In this document: piece after piece, positions 25,862 to 34,098 of the stretch
How the letters are laid out: every line of letters starts with the position of its first letter
How positions within the stretch are numbered: the first letter of the stretch is position 1
Origin: Mycolicibacterium rhodesiae JS60
GTDB taxonomy: Bacteria; Actinomycetota; Actinomycetes; Mycobacteriales; Mycobacteriaceae
Reading direction: 5' to 3'
DNA length: 64,000 nucleotides
Assembly: GCA_000230935.2 (NCBI GenBank)
Contig: AGIQ01000003.1
Span: 310,001-374,000, forward strand
The notes under the pieces: model-generated
Database searches by the model: none
The model's input: only the letters and a program-made list of their open reading frames with translations
What the model was told of the DNA's origin: nothing
Program-made: the position numbers and the translations under genes

Positions 25862-26950
25862 TCAACGGTACCTTGTTCCGGCGCTATTCCCGAGTTGACC
25901 GCCCAGGTCGGCCGCGGTCCGGCGGGCCAGACCCGTCAACTGGTTGGCGGCGTCGTCGATGGCGACCTGCACCGACCCCGCATAGTCGGCGATGGAGTGG
26001 GCCGCGCCGATCCCCGCCGCGTCCAGCGCGGCGGGTTCCAGGGTGACCTGCCCGGCCAGTACCAGTACCGGTATTCCGCGGGCCCGGGCGCCGCCGGCCA
26101 ATGCGCTGACCACCTTGCCGTGCAGCGACTGGTCGTCGAAGCGGCCCTCCCCGGTGACGATCACGTCGGCGTCGGCAATATCGCCGGCCAGCCCGGTGAA
26201 CTCGGCGATCACCGCCGCCCCGGACTCCCGCCGGCCGCCCAGGGCCAGCAGCGCCGCACCCAGTCCGCCGGCCGCGCCCGCGCCGGGCAGCGGGCTGACC
26301 GTGGTACCGGCCAGCGCGTCGAGTTCGGCAGCCCACGCCGTCATGTGTTGCTCGAGGATCTCCACGGTCGCCGGGTCGGCGCCCTTCTGCGGTCCGAAGA
26401 TCCGCGCCGCACCCCTCGGGCCCAGCAGCGGATGTTCGACGTCGGTGGCGGCGATCAGGTCGACGGCCGCGAGCTTCTGCTTGGCCAGGGCCAGCCCGCC
26501 CAGCGCCTCGATGAGCCCGCGCCCGCCGTCGGTGCAGGCACTGCCGCCCAGACCCACGACGATCCGGTGCGCGCCGGCGTCCAGTGCGACCTGGACCAAC
26601 TGACCCACTCCGCGGCTGTGCGCGCCGATCGCGGTGTCGATTGTGGGCGGACCGCCCAGTAGCGCCAGGCCGCAGGCCTGGGCGCATTCGATATAGGCAG
26701 TGGCCGTCGCGCCGTCGTACACCCATTCGGCGTCGACGACGTCGGTCAGCGGCCCGGACACCGTGTTGTGACGGACCTCTCCGAGCCGGCCAGCCAGCAC
26801 GCCGACGAAGCCGGGACCGCCGTCGGACTGCGGCGCGAGGACGATTTCGTCGGACGGCCGGGCTTGGCGCCAACCGGCGGCGATGGACTCGGCGGCTTCG
26901 ACGGCGGTCAGGCTGTCGCCGTAGCAGTCCGGCGCGATCAGCACCCGCAT
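25862..26950 (-). CDS. Glycerate kinase (GlxK family), Rv2205c type
   Basis: A 362 aa glycerate 2-kinase of the GlxK/GarK fold. The N-terminus RVLIAPDCYGDSLTAVEAA (family DSFKGSLSA region), SDGGPGFV (usually DGG-GT), the Gly-rich GLGGSACTDGG and the C-terminal TGEGRFDDQSLHGK with the catalytic Asp are all visible. It phosphorylates glycerate in glyoxylate/glycerate use. The canonical Lys of DSFKGS reads Gly in DCYGDS, so activity on glycerate should not be taken as proven. It is divergent from the Rv2206-type gene with a 23-bp gap. Confidence 0.85.
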   Translation of the reverse strand: MRVLIAPDCYGDSLTAVEAAESIAAGWRQARPSDEIVLAPQSDGGPGFVGVLAGRLGEVRHNTVSGPLTDVVDAEWVYDGATATAYIECAQACGLALLGGPPTIDTAIGAHSRGVGQLVQVALDAGAHRIVVGLGGSACTDGGRGLIEALGGLALAKQKLAAVDLIAATDVEHPLLGPRGAARIFGPQKGADPATVEILEQHMTAWAAELDALAGTTVSPLPGAGAAGGLGAALLALGGRRESGAAVIAEFTGLAGDIADADVIVTGEGRFDDQSLHGKVVSALAGGARARGIPVLVLAGQVTLEPAALDAAGIGAAHSIADYAGSVQVAIDDAANQLTGLARRTAADLGGQLGNSAGTRYR

Positions 26951-26960
26951 TCGTGCAGGG

Positions 26961-26966
26961 TAACCT
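26961..26966 (+). promoter_or_regulatory. Candidate -10 box for a leaderless DUF3043 gene
   Basis: TAACCT ends 7 nt before the GTG at 26974. The 23-bp divergent gap leaves no room for a conventional leader. Confidence 0.42.
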
Positions 26967-26973
26967 GGCAGGC

Positions 26974-27627
26974 GTGAAGCTGCTGGGCCGAAAGAACGAC
27001 GAGAGCGCCGCCAAGGCCGAACCGGTCGAGGTCGACGAATCCGTCGCTTCGGCGGGTGTCACCGCACCCAAGGGCAAGCCCACCCCGAAGCGCAGCGACT
27101 CCGCCAAGCGCCGCGGGCCGGTTGCTCCGGCACCGATGACGTCGGCCGAGGCCCGTAAGCGCCGCAAGGAGATGAGGGCGACGCTGACCAAGGAGGAGCG
27201 CCGCGAGGAGAAGGCCAAGCGCCGCACCGCGATGAACGACCGGCGCGAGCGGATGATGTCCGGTGAAGAGGCCTACCTGCTGCCTCGCGACCAGGGTCCG
27301 GTGCGCCGCTACGCGCGTGACATCGTCGACTCGCGCCGCAATCTGCTCGGGCTTTTCATGCCCGCCGCGCTGGGTCTGATCTTCGTGATGCTGGCCGTCC
27401 CACAGGTCCAGTTGTTCATCTCCCCGGCGATGCTGGTGCTCATGCTGCTGATGGCGGCCGACGGAATCCTGTTGGGCCGCAAGGTCAACAAGGCTGTCGA
27501 CGCCAAGTTCCCCGACAACACCGAAGGCTCGTTCAAGCTCGGGATGTACGCCGCGGGCCGGGCTTCTCAGATGCGCCGCATGCGCGCCCCCCGACCGCAG
27601 GTCGAGCGCGGCGCCAAGGTCGTCTGA
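26974..27627 (+). CDS. DUF3043 membrane protein, Rv2206 type
   Basis: A 217 aa protein. A highly charged, Lys/Arg/Glu-rich N-terminal half (about 1-110; KRRKEMRATLTKEERREEKAK-like) precedes DYARDIVDSR-type sequence (YARDIVDSRRNL) and two close membrane helices (about 127-165) with a short cytosolic tail. This arrangement is typical of DUF3043. The frame is open far upstream, but the GTG at 26974 fits the family start (MKLLGRK). It precedes the cobalamin genes by 14 bp; whether it is in that operon is not clear. Confidence 0.87.
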   Translation: MKLLGRKNDESAAKAEPVEVDESVASAGVTAPKGKPTPKRSDSAKRRGPVAPAPMTSAEARKRRKEMRATLTKEERREEKAKRRTAMNDRRERMMSGEEAYLLPRDQGPVRRYARDIVDSRRNLLGLFMPAALGLIFVMLAVPQVQLFISPAMLVLMLLMAADGILLGRKVNKAVDAKFPDNTEGSFKLGMYAAGRASQMRRMRAPRPQVERGAKVV

Positions 27628-27641
27628 GCCGACCAGACGCG

Positions 27642-28169
27642 GTGCGCACGCTGGTGCTCGGCGGAGTCAGGTCGGGCAAGTCACGTTGGGCTGAGGAGAT
27701 CATGGCCGACGATTCCTCGGTCCGCTACGTCGCGACGGGCGCACCCGCCGACACCGATGCCGCCTGGGCGCTGCGGGTTGCCGCCCATCGCGACCGCAGG
27801 CCCGCTACGTGGACCACGGTCGAAACCGCCGAGGTGGCTGGGCTTCTGCGCGACGAACCACACACCGCGACCCTGGTCGACGATCTGGGCGGCTGGCTGA
27901 CCGCCGCCCTGGATCACCGGGGCTGGACGGGCGGTTCGGTGACCACCGACGTCGACGAGCTGGTGAGTGCGGTCGACGGGTTCACCGCGCCATTGACACT
28001 GGTCAGCCCGGAGGTCGGCTTGACCGTGGTGGCGGCGACCGCGTCTGCCAGGCGCTTCACAGACGAGCTCGGCACACTCAACCAACGACTCGCCCAGTGC
28101 TGTGAGCAGGTGGTCCTGGTGGTTGCGGGACTGCCGGTCTGGGTCAAACCGACGAAGGCGTTGAACTGA
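27642..28169 (+). CDS. cobU: Adenosylcobinamide kinase / guanylyltransferase CobU
   Basis: A 175 aa bifunctional P-loop enzyme that phosphorylates adenosylcobinamide and then adds GMP in the assembly of the cobalamin nucleotide loop. GGVRSGKS (7-14) is the P-loop, YVATG follows, and the AHRDRRP segment contains the guanylylated His49. The start is GTG 27642; the stop overlaps the cobT ATG by 1 bp. In H37Rv cobU is located elsewhere, so cobU-cobT-cobS here is the intact order. Confidence 0.93.
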   Translation: MRTLVLGGVRSGKSRWAEEIMADDSSVRYVATGAPADTDAAWALRVAAHRDRRPATWTTVETAEVAGLLRDEPHTATLVDDLGGWLTAALDHRGWTGGSVTTDVDELVSAVDGFTAPLTLVSPEVGLTVVAATASARRFTDELGTLNQRLAQCCEQVVLVVAGLPVWVKPTKALN

Positions 28170-29218
28170 TGGATTTCCCCGCGGTCACACCGCCAGACTC
28201 CCGTGCCGCCGCGGCCGCCAAGCGCCGCCAGGACATTCTGACCAAGCCGACCGGCGCACTGGGCCGGCTCGAGGAGCTCGCGGTGTGGGTGTCGGGCTGC
28301 CAAGGGCTCTGTCCGCCAAAGCAATTCGAACGCGCGCGGGTGGTGGTGTTTGCCGGCGACCACGGCGTGGCCCGCACCGGCGTCTCGGCCTACCCGCCGG
28401 AGGTCACCGCGCAGATGGTGGCCAATATCGACGCCGGCGGCGCGGCGATCAACGTGCTGGCCGGTGTCGCGGACGCCTCGGTGCGGGTCGTCGACATCGC
28501 GGTGGACTGCGAGCAGGCGCTGACCGAGGCGATCGGCGCGCACAAGGTTCGTCGCTCCAGCGGCAACATCGCGCTCGAGGACGCGCTGAGTGCGCAGGAG
28601 GTTCTCGCCGCCCTGGACGCCGGCCGCCGGCTCGCCGACGACGAGGTGGACGCCGGCGCCGATCTGCTGATCGCGGGCGACATGGGCATCGGGAACACGA
28701 CGGCGGCGACGGCCTTGATCGCCACGCTCACCGACACCGAGCCGGTGGCGGTGGTGGGCCGTGGCACGGGGATCGACGACGCGGCGTGGACCCGTAAGAC
28801 CGCGGCCGTCCGCGATGCGATGTTCCGGGCCAGGCAGTTTCGTCCGGATCCGGTCGGGTTGCTGCGCACCTGCGGCGGGGCGGATCTGGCCGCGATGGCC
28901 GGTTTCTGCGCACAGGCCGCGGTGCGGCGCACGCCGGTGTTGCTCGACGGCGTGGTGGTGACGGCGGCCGCACTGGTCGCCGACCGCCTGGCACCCGGGG
29001 CCCGGGCCTGGTGGCAGGCCGGGCACCGCTCGACCGAGCCCGCGCACACGTTGGCGCTCGCGCATTTGGATCTGGTGCCGATCATCGACCTGGGCCTACG
29101 GCTCGGTGAAGGTACCGGCGCCGCGGTGGCGCTGCCGGTGCTGCGGGCGGCCGTCGCAACACTGGCGTCGATGGCCACCTTCGAAGGCGCCGGCGTCTCC
29201 GAGCGCGCATCGGACTGA
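28169..29218 (+). CDS. cobT: Nicotinate-nucleotide-dimethylbenzimidazole phosphoribosyltransferase CobT
   Basis: A 349 aa enzyme that makes alpha-ribazole phosphate from dimethylbenzimidazole and NaMN. Clear family motifs are KPTGALGRLEELA, VFAGDHGVARTGVSAYP, the GDMGIGNTTAATAL loop and the C-terminal LGEGTGAA containing the catalytic Glu. ATG overlaps the cobU stop. cobS follows after 2 bp. The product joins the CobU product in the CobS reaction. Confidence 0.95.
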   Translation: MDFPAVTPPDSRAAAAAKRRQDILTKPTGALGRLEELAVWVSGCQGLCPPKQFERARVVVFAGDHGVARTGVSAYPPEVTAQMVANIDAGGAAINVLAGVADASVRVVDIAVDCEQALTEAIGAHKVRRSSGNIALEDALSAQEVLAALDAGRRLADDEVDAGADLLIAGDMGIGNTTAATALIATLTDTEPVAVVGRGTGIDDAAWTRKTAAVRDAMFRARQFRPDPVGLLRTCGGADLAAMAGFCAQAAVRRTPVLLDGVVVTAAALVADRLAPGARAWWQAGHRSTEPAHTLALAHLDLVPIIDLGLRLGEGTGAAVALPVLRAAVATLASMATFEGAGVSERASD

Positions 29219-29220
29219 CC

Positions 29221-29967
29221 GTGTTTCGTTCGCTGGCAACGGCTTTCGCATTCGGGACGGTGTTGCCCGTCCCGCTGCGAGGGGCGGCGGTCGGCCGCTC
29301 GACGATGACGGCGCTGCCGCTGGTGGGCGTGGCACTCGGCGCGCTCGCCGCCGCGGTGCTGTGGGCCGGCGGATGGGCCTTCGGCGTGCACAACCCGCTG
29401 GCCGGGGTGCTGGCCGTGGCCGCACTGCTTCTGGCCACCCGGGGCCTGCACATCGACGGGCTGGCCGACACGATCGACGGATTGGGCTGTTATGGACCGC
29501 CGGAACGCGCGCTGCAGGTGATGCGGGACGGCACCGCGGGCCCGTTCGGCGTCGCGGCCGTCGTCGTGGTCGTGGCCGCCCAGGCGCTGGCGTTCGCCAG
29601 CGCACCGCCGGGCTGGACCGGACTGCTTGCGGTGGTGACGGCGCTGGCCGCCGGCCGGGTCGGCGCGGTGCTGGCGTGCCGGCGCGGGGTGCCCGCGGCA
29701 GGCGGCAGCGTGCTGGGTGAACAGGTTGCCGGCAGTCAACCACTCGGGATCGCGATGGCGTGGGGCGTGCTGGTCGCAGGGCTGGCGAGTGTGGCGACGC
29801 CGCGGATCTGGCAGGGACCGGTGGTCGTGCTGATCGCGATGGTAGTGGCCATGATTCTGGTGGCCCACTGTGTGCGTCGGTTCGGCGGTATCACCGGCGA
29901 TGTCCTCGGTGCGGTGATCGAGCTGACGACGACGTTGACGATCATCGGTTTGGTAACCCGCGCCTGA
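29221..29967 (+). CDS. cobS: Adenosylcobinamide-GDP ribazoletransferase CobS
   Basis: A 248 aa polytopic cobalamin synthase. The metal-binding motif HIDGLADTIDGLGCYGPPERALQVMRDGTAGPFG is the CobS signature, followed by several membrane helices. It joins adenosylcobinamide-GDP and alpha-ribazole (phosphate) at the membrane. The start is a GTG 2 bp after cobT. Its last codons and stop (from 29957) lie inside the DNA that was duplicated in front of the second diguanylate cyclase gene. Confidence 0.94.
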   Translation: MFRSLATAFAFGTVLPVPLRGAAVGRSTMTALPLVGVALGALAAAVLWAGGWAFGVHNPLAGVLAVAALLLATRGLHIDGLADTIDGLGCYGPPERALQVMRDGTAGPFGVAAVVVVVAAQALAFASAPPGWTGLLAVVTALAAGRVGAVLACRRGVPAAGGSVLGEQVAGSQPLGIAMAWGVLVAGLASVATPRIWQGPVVVLIAMVVAMILVAHCVRRFGGITGDVLGAVIELTTTLTIIGLVTRA

Positions 29968-30011
29968 GGCGGGGATCTGCCCGTATTGCGGCGCGATGCC
30001 GCATGGCGAAT

Positions 30012-30017
30012 TAGATT
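30012..30017 (+). promoter_or_regulatory. Candidate -10 box of cyclase gene 1
   Basis: TAGATT in AATTAGATTCGGG, 22 nt before the ATG. A G-rich ribosome-binding site (GCGGGGGG) lies between. The same element is present in front of copies 2 and 3. Confidence 0.45.
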
Positions 30018-30039
30018 CGGGCATGAGCGGGGGGTGTCA

Positions 30040-31320
30040 ATGGGCAGGTCGGAGAGGACTCCCGATGCTCAGTGGTTTGAGCAGCTGGCCAACCACAGCG
30101 AGACGCTCTTCTACGTGCTGCGGGTGAAGCCGGATCTGGCCTTCGAGTACGTCAACGACGCAGTGGAGAGCCTGCTCGGCTGGACGGCCGACGAGGCGCT
30201 GAGCGACGCCCAGGCCGTGCTGGGTGCAGTCGACGCCGCCCACAGCGAACGGGTTGCCGAGGCGTTGGAACTGGACCCCGGCAGCGAGACGGTCGTCGAA
30301 TACACCTGGCGACACCGGGACGGGCACTCGGTCCACGGTCAGACCTTCGTCCGATCGCGCCAACGCGAAGACGGTTCGGTGGTCCTGGAGGGCGCCACCC
30401 GCAACGTGACTCAGTTGCACGAGGTGGAGGCCGAACTCCACCAATCCGAGAAGCGCTACCGCCTGCTCGTCGAGAACGCCTGGGATGTGGTGTGGACGAC
30501 AGCGGTCGACGGCAAGGTGACCTATGTCAGCCCCGCGATCGAGCGACTGCGCGGAGTCACCGCCGAGGAGAGCAAGCACCAGTCTCTCGACCAGTTCTAT
30601 CCCCCGGATTCAGCCGAGAGCATTCGGAAGTACTTCCGCAGGGCGCTCGCTGCGGCCCAGAACGGGACCGAACTGCCGCCGTTTCGGTTGGAACACGAGT
30701 TCTTTCACAGGGACGGCTCGAGGGTGGCGGCCGAAATGCAGGTCATCCCCCATCTCGACGAGGACGGGCGGGTCCTGGAGATCCTCGGCGTCACCCGGGA
30801 CATCACCGAACGCAAGAAGTTCGAGGCCGAACTGAGGCGGTTGGCTGTCACCGACCCGGTGACCGGGGTGTGGAACCGCCGTCACGGGGAGGAGCTGATC
30901 TCCGCCGACCTGAGCACCGCGCGCGAGGACGGCCACCCCCTGTCGCTGTTGATGCTCGACGTCGACAAGTTCAAGACCGTCAACGACACCCGGGGTCACC
31001 AAGCCGGCGACCGCGTCCTCGTCGAGATCGGCCGGCGCCTGGTGGCCGTCTGCCACGACACCGACATGGTGGCCCGCTGGGGCGGCGAGGAATTCGTAAT
31101 CCTGTTACGCGACTGCGCATTACACGACGGCCTGACGATCGCCGAAGACATTCGCGCCACCATCGCCGGCACCCCCTTCATCGAAGCGGGTGTGGTGACC
31201 GTGAGCATCGGCGTCGCCGAGGCGCACCCCGACGACGACCTGACGTCCTGGGTCACGCGTGCCGACCAGGCGCTCTACGAGGCCAAGGGATCCGGCCGCA
31301 ACACCGTGCGGGCCGGCTAG
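30040..31320 (+). CDS. PAS-PAS-GGDEF diguanylate cyclase, tandem copy 1
   Basis: A 426 aa soluble protein without membrane helices. It has two PAS domains (about 15-130 and 137-258; the second ends GVTRDITERKKFEAEL), then a GGDEF domain (264-426) with TDPVTGVWNRRHGEEL, metal-binding DVDKFKTVND and active-site GGEEF (348-352). It should condense two GTP to c-di-GMP in response to a cytosolic signal read by PAS. The product-binding I-site RxxD, five residues before GGEEF, reads HDTD (His339), so feedback inhibition is probably lost. The start ATG 30040 has a G-rich site; the upstream in-frame extension is not shared by the other copies. Confidence 0.92.
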   Translation: MGRSERTPDAQWFEQLANHSETLFYVLRVKPDLAFEYVNDAVESLLGWTADEALSDAQAVLGAVDAAHSERVAEALELDPGSETVVEYTWRHRDGHSVHGQTFVRSRQREDGSVVLEGATRNVTQLHEVEAELHQSEKRYRLLVENAWDVVWTTAVDGKVTYVSPAIERLRGVTAEESKHQSLDQFYPPDSAESIRKYFRRALAAAQNGTELPPFRLEHEFFHRDGSRVAAEMQVIPHLDEDGRVLEILGVTRDITERKKFEAELRRLAVTDPVTGVWNRRHGEELISADLSTAREDGHPLSLLMLDVDKFKTVNDTRGHQAGDRVLVEIGRRLVAVCHDTDMVARWGGEEFVILLRDCALHDGLTIAEDIRATIAGTPFIEAGVVTVSIGVAEAHPDDDLTSWVTRADQALYEAKGSGRNTVRAG

Positions 31321-31382
31321 CCGCTGGCCCGCGCCTGAGGCGTGGATCTGCCCATATCGCGGCGCGAAGCGACGCGGCGAAT

Positions 31383-31388
31383 TACATT
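31383..31388 (+). promoter_or_regulatory. Candidate -10 box of cyclase gene 2
   Basis: TACATT, 22 nt before the ATG, exactly where copy 1 has TAGATT. The single change (G to C) keeps the TAnnnT pattern, so copy 2 may have its own promoter. Confidence 0.4.
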
Positions 31389-31410
31389 CGGGCATAGGCA
31401 GGGGGTTGCC

Positions 31411-32691
31411 ATGGGCAGGTCAGCGGGAACACCCGATTCGCACTGGTTTGAGGGTTTGGCCAACCGCAGCGAGACGCTGTTCTACGTCCTGCGGGTGAAG
31501 CCGGATCTGGCCTTCGAATACCTCAACGACGCCGTCGAGACGGTGCTCGGTTGGACCGTGGCCGAGGGACTCGCCGACGCCCGCACGTTGCTCGGGTCGA
31601 TCAAACCCGCTCACGCCGACCGCATTGCCGAGCTACTGAATCTGGCCCCGGGCACCGAGGTGACTGCCGAGTTCAGCTCAAGACACCGGGACGGGCGCGC
31701 AGTCCACGGGAAGACCTTCGTTCGGTCGCGCCAGCGCGAGGACGGCTCGGTGGTGCTGGAGGGTGTCACCCGCGACGTAACCCAATTGCACGAGGTCGAG
31801 GCCGAACTCCACCAGTCTGAGAAGCGCTACCGCCTGCTGGTCGAGAACGCCTGGGACGTGGTATGGACGACGGCGGTCGACGGCACGCTGACCTACATCA
31901 GCCGCGCGATCGAGCGGATGAGCGGGTTCGCTGTCGAGGAGACGATGAAGCGGTCGCTCCATCAGATCTATCCCCCGGACTCGGCCGACAGCATCCGCAA
32001 GTACTTCCGCAAAGCGTTGACTGCGGCGGAGAACGGGACCGAACTGCCGCCGTTTCGGTTGGAACATGAGTTCTTTCACAAAGACGGCTCGAGGGTGGCG
32101 GCCGAAATGCAGGTCATCCCCCATCTCGACGAGGACGGGCGGGTCGTGGAGATCCTCGGCGTCACCCGGGACATCACCGAACGCAAGAAGTTCGAGGCCG
32201 AACTGAGGCGGTTGGCTGTCACCGACCCGGTGACCGGGGTGTGGAATCGGCGCCATGGCGAGGAGTTGCTGTGCGCTGACCTGCGGATGGCCTGCCGCGA
32301 CGGGCACCCTCTGTCGCTGTTGATGCTCGACGTCGACAAGTTCAAGACCGTCAACGACACCCGGGGTCATCAAGCCGGCGACCGCGTCCTCGTCGAGATC
32401 GGCCGGCGCCTGGTGGCCGTCTGCCACGACACCGACATGGTGGCCCGCTGGGGCGGCGAGGAATTCGTAATCCTGTTGCGCGACTGCGCATTACACGACG
32501 GCCTGACGATCGCCGAAGACATTCGCGCCACCATCGCCGGCACCCCCTTCATCGAAGCGGGTGTGGTGACCGTCAGCATCGGCGTCGCCGAGGCCCACCC
32601 CGACGACGACCTGACATCCTGGGTCACGCGTGCCGACCAGGCGCTCTACGAGGCCAAAGCGTCGGGGCGGAACACGGTGCGAGCGGGCTAG
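31411..32691 (+). CDS. PAS-PAS-GGDEF diguanylate cyclase, tandem copy 2
   Basis: The second 426 aa copy, nearly identical to copy 1 from about residue 205 to the end and more divergent in the PAS domains (for example VLGWTVAEGLADART against LLGWTADEALSDAQA). GGEEF at 348-352 is intact; the I-site also reads HDTD with His339. The segment around WNRRHGEELL (32248-32275) matches copy 3 better than copy 1, as if patched by gene conversion. The divergent sensors with conserved catalytic halves suggest different inputs and the same output. Confidence 0.92.
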   Translation: MGRSAGTPDSHWFEGLANRSETLFYVLRVKPDLAFEYLNDAVETVLGWTVAEGLADARTLLGSIKPAHADRIAELLNLAPGTEVTAEFSSRHRDGRAVHGKTFVRSRQREDGSVVLEGVTRDVTQLHEVEAELHQSEKRYRLLVENAWDVVWTTAVDGTLTYISRAIERMSGFAVEETMKRSLHQIYPPDSADSIRKYFRKALTAAENGTELPPFRLEHEFFHKDGSRVAAEMQVIPHLDEDGRVVEILGVTRDITERKKFEAELRRLAVTDPVTGVWNRRHGEELLCADLRMACRDGHPLSLLMLDVDKFKTVNDTRGHQAGDRVLVEIGRRLVAVCHDTDMVARWGGEEFVILLRDCALHDGLTIAEDIRATIAGTPFIEAGVVTVSIGVAEAHPDDDLTSWVTRADQALYEAKASGRNTVRAG

Positions 32692-32760
32692 AGGTTCGGC
32701 TTGATGATCGGGGCCGGAAGTCGTTCTGACCGAATTCCGGCACGATTGAATAAACCAATT

Positions 32761-32766
32761 TAGATT
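32761..32766 (+). promoter_or_regulatory. Candidate -10 box of cyclase gene 3
   Basis: TAGATT within AATTTAGATTCAC, the same core as in copy 1, here 51 nt before the ATG, so the leader is about 30 nt longer. The 126-bp gap 32692-32817 is markedly more AT-rich than its surroundings. Confidence 0.45.
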
Positions 32767-32817
32767 CACACACAGACATGGCGGATTGCACCCATCGTCA
32801 GCAGGGCGGGGGTTGTG

Positions 32818-34098
32818 ATGGACACATCTGAGGGGCGTCCCGATTCGCAGTGCTTCGAGCAGTTGGCCAACAACAGTGCCACGCTGGTCTACGTGTTACG
32901 GGTGAAGCCGGAGCTGGCGTTCGAATATCTCAACGACGCCGTGGAAGCCCTGGTCGGGTGTTCGGTCTCCGAGGGGCTCGCCGACCCGACAGCAGTGTTG
33001 AACTCGGTCGACACTACTCATGCCGACCAGGTCAGCGAGCTACTGGCACTGAAGCCTGGCAACGAGACGACCCTCGAATTCACCTGGCGACACCGGGACG
33101 GTCGCCAGCTGTACGGCCGGACCTATGTCCGATCGCAACAACGCGCGGACGGGTCGGTGGTGATCATCGGGATGACCCGCGACGTCACCCAACTGCACCA
33201 CATAGAAGCCGAACTCCGCCAATCCGAGAAGCGCTACCGCCTGCTCGTCGAGAACGCCTGGGACGTGGTCGGGACGAGCGCGGTCGACGGCACGATCACC
33301 TATATCAGCCCCGCCGTGGAGCGGCTGCGGGGTATCAGCGCCGAGGAGGTCATGCAACAGCCGATCGACCAGATCTTTCCACCCCACTCGGCCACCAGCG
33401 TTCGGCAGTACTTCCACAGCGTGCTTGCCGCCGTCACGAACGGAATCGAACTGCCGCCCTTTCGGATGGAGTACGAGTTCAGCCACAAGGATGGATCAAC
33501 CGTGACCGCCGAAATGCAGGTCATCCCCCATGTCGATGACGAAGGGCGCGTCCTGGAGTTCCTCGGTGTCACCCGCGACATCACCGAGCGAAAGAAGTTC
33601 GAGGCCGAACTGCAGCGGTTGGCCGTCACCGACCCGCTAACCGGCGTCTGGAATCGGCGCCACGGCGAGGAGTTGCTGGGCGCGGACCTGAGCCAGGCCC
33701 GGGCACGCGGCCAGCCCCTGGCACTGCTGATGCTCGACGTCGACCATTTCAAAGCCATCAACGACACCCGGGGTCATCAGGCCGGCGACCGCGTCCTCGT
33801 CGAGATCGGCCGGCGCCTGGTGGCCGTGTGCCGCGACACCGACATGGTGGCCCGCTGGGGCGGTGAGGAATTCGTGATCCTGTTGCGCGACTGCGCATTA
33901 CAAGACAGTGTGCACATCGCCGAAGAGATTCGCGCCACGATGGCCAACACCCCGTTCATCGATGCCGGTGTGGTGACCGTGAGCATCGGCGTCGCCCAGG
34001 CCAGCCCGCACGATGACCTGACTTCCTGGGTGGCACGCGCCGACAAGGCGCTCTACAAGGCCAAGCGATCCGGCCGCAACACCGTGCGGGCCGGCTAG
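32818..34098 (+). CDS. PAS-PAS-GGDEF diguanylate cyclase, tandem copy 3
   Basis: The third 426 aa copy, the most divergent (DVDHFKAIND in place of DVDKFKTVND; TDPLTGVWNRRH). The GGEEF active site (348-352) is intact. The I-site reads RDTD with Arg339, the full RxxD motif, unlike copies 1 and 2. I use the ATG at 32818; the adjacent GTG at 32815 would add one residue, and only the ATG gives the same length as the other copies. No EAL or HD-GYP phosphodiesterase is in the window. The stop interlocks with that of ilvE. Confidence 0.91.
   Translation: MDTSEGRPDSQCFEQLANNSATLVYVLRVKPELAFEYLNDAVEALVGCSVSEGLADPTAVLNSVDTTHADQVSELLALKPGNETTLEFTWRHRDGRQLYGRTYVRSQQRADGSVVIIGMTRDVTQLHHIEAELRQSEKRYRLLVENAWDVVGTSAVDGTITYISPAVERLRGISAEEVMQQPIDQIFPPHSATSVRQYFHSVLAAVTNGIELPPFRMEYEFSHKDGSTVTAEMQVIPHVDDEGRVLEFLGVTRDITERKKFEAELQRLAVTDPLTGVWNRRHGEELLGADLSQARARGQPLALLMLDVDHFKAINDTRGHQAGDRVLVEIGRRLVAVCRDTDMVARWGGEEFVILLRDCALQDSVHIAEEIRATMANTPFIDAGVVTVSIGVAQASPHDDLTSWVARADKALYKAKRSGRNTVRAG

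Larger units (their letters stand above)
29957..32691 (+). repeat. Tandem 1371-bp duplication carrying cyclase genes 1 and 2
   Basis: The stretch beginning CCCGCGCCTGAGGCG at 29957 reappears at 31328, and the start and stop codons of the two genes are offset by exactly 1371 bp. The 84-bp leaders differ at about 15 positions by eye. The 3' coding halves are nearly identical over long runs. The unit includes the last bases and stop of cobS, which fixes the direction of the duplication: copy 1 is the original position. Copy 3 is offset by 1407 bp with an unrelated upstream leader. Confidence 0.85.

Noticed and set aside
32692..32817. AT-rich 126-bp gap considered as a c-di-GMP riboswitch
   Set aside because: I could not find the paired stems or tetraloop of a GEMM-type switch; the stretch is short and fits a promoter with a leader.
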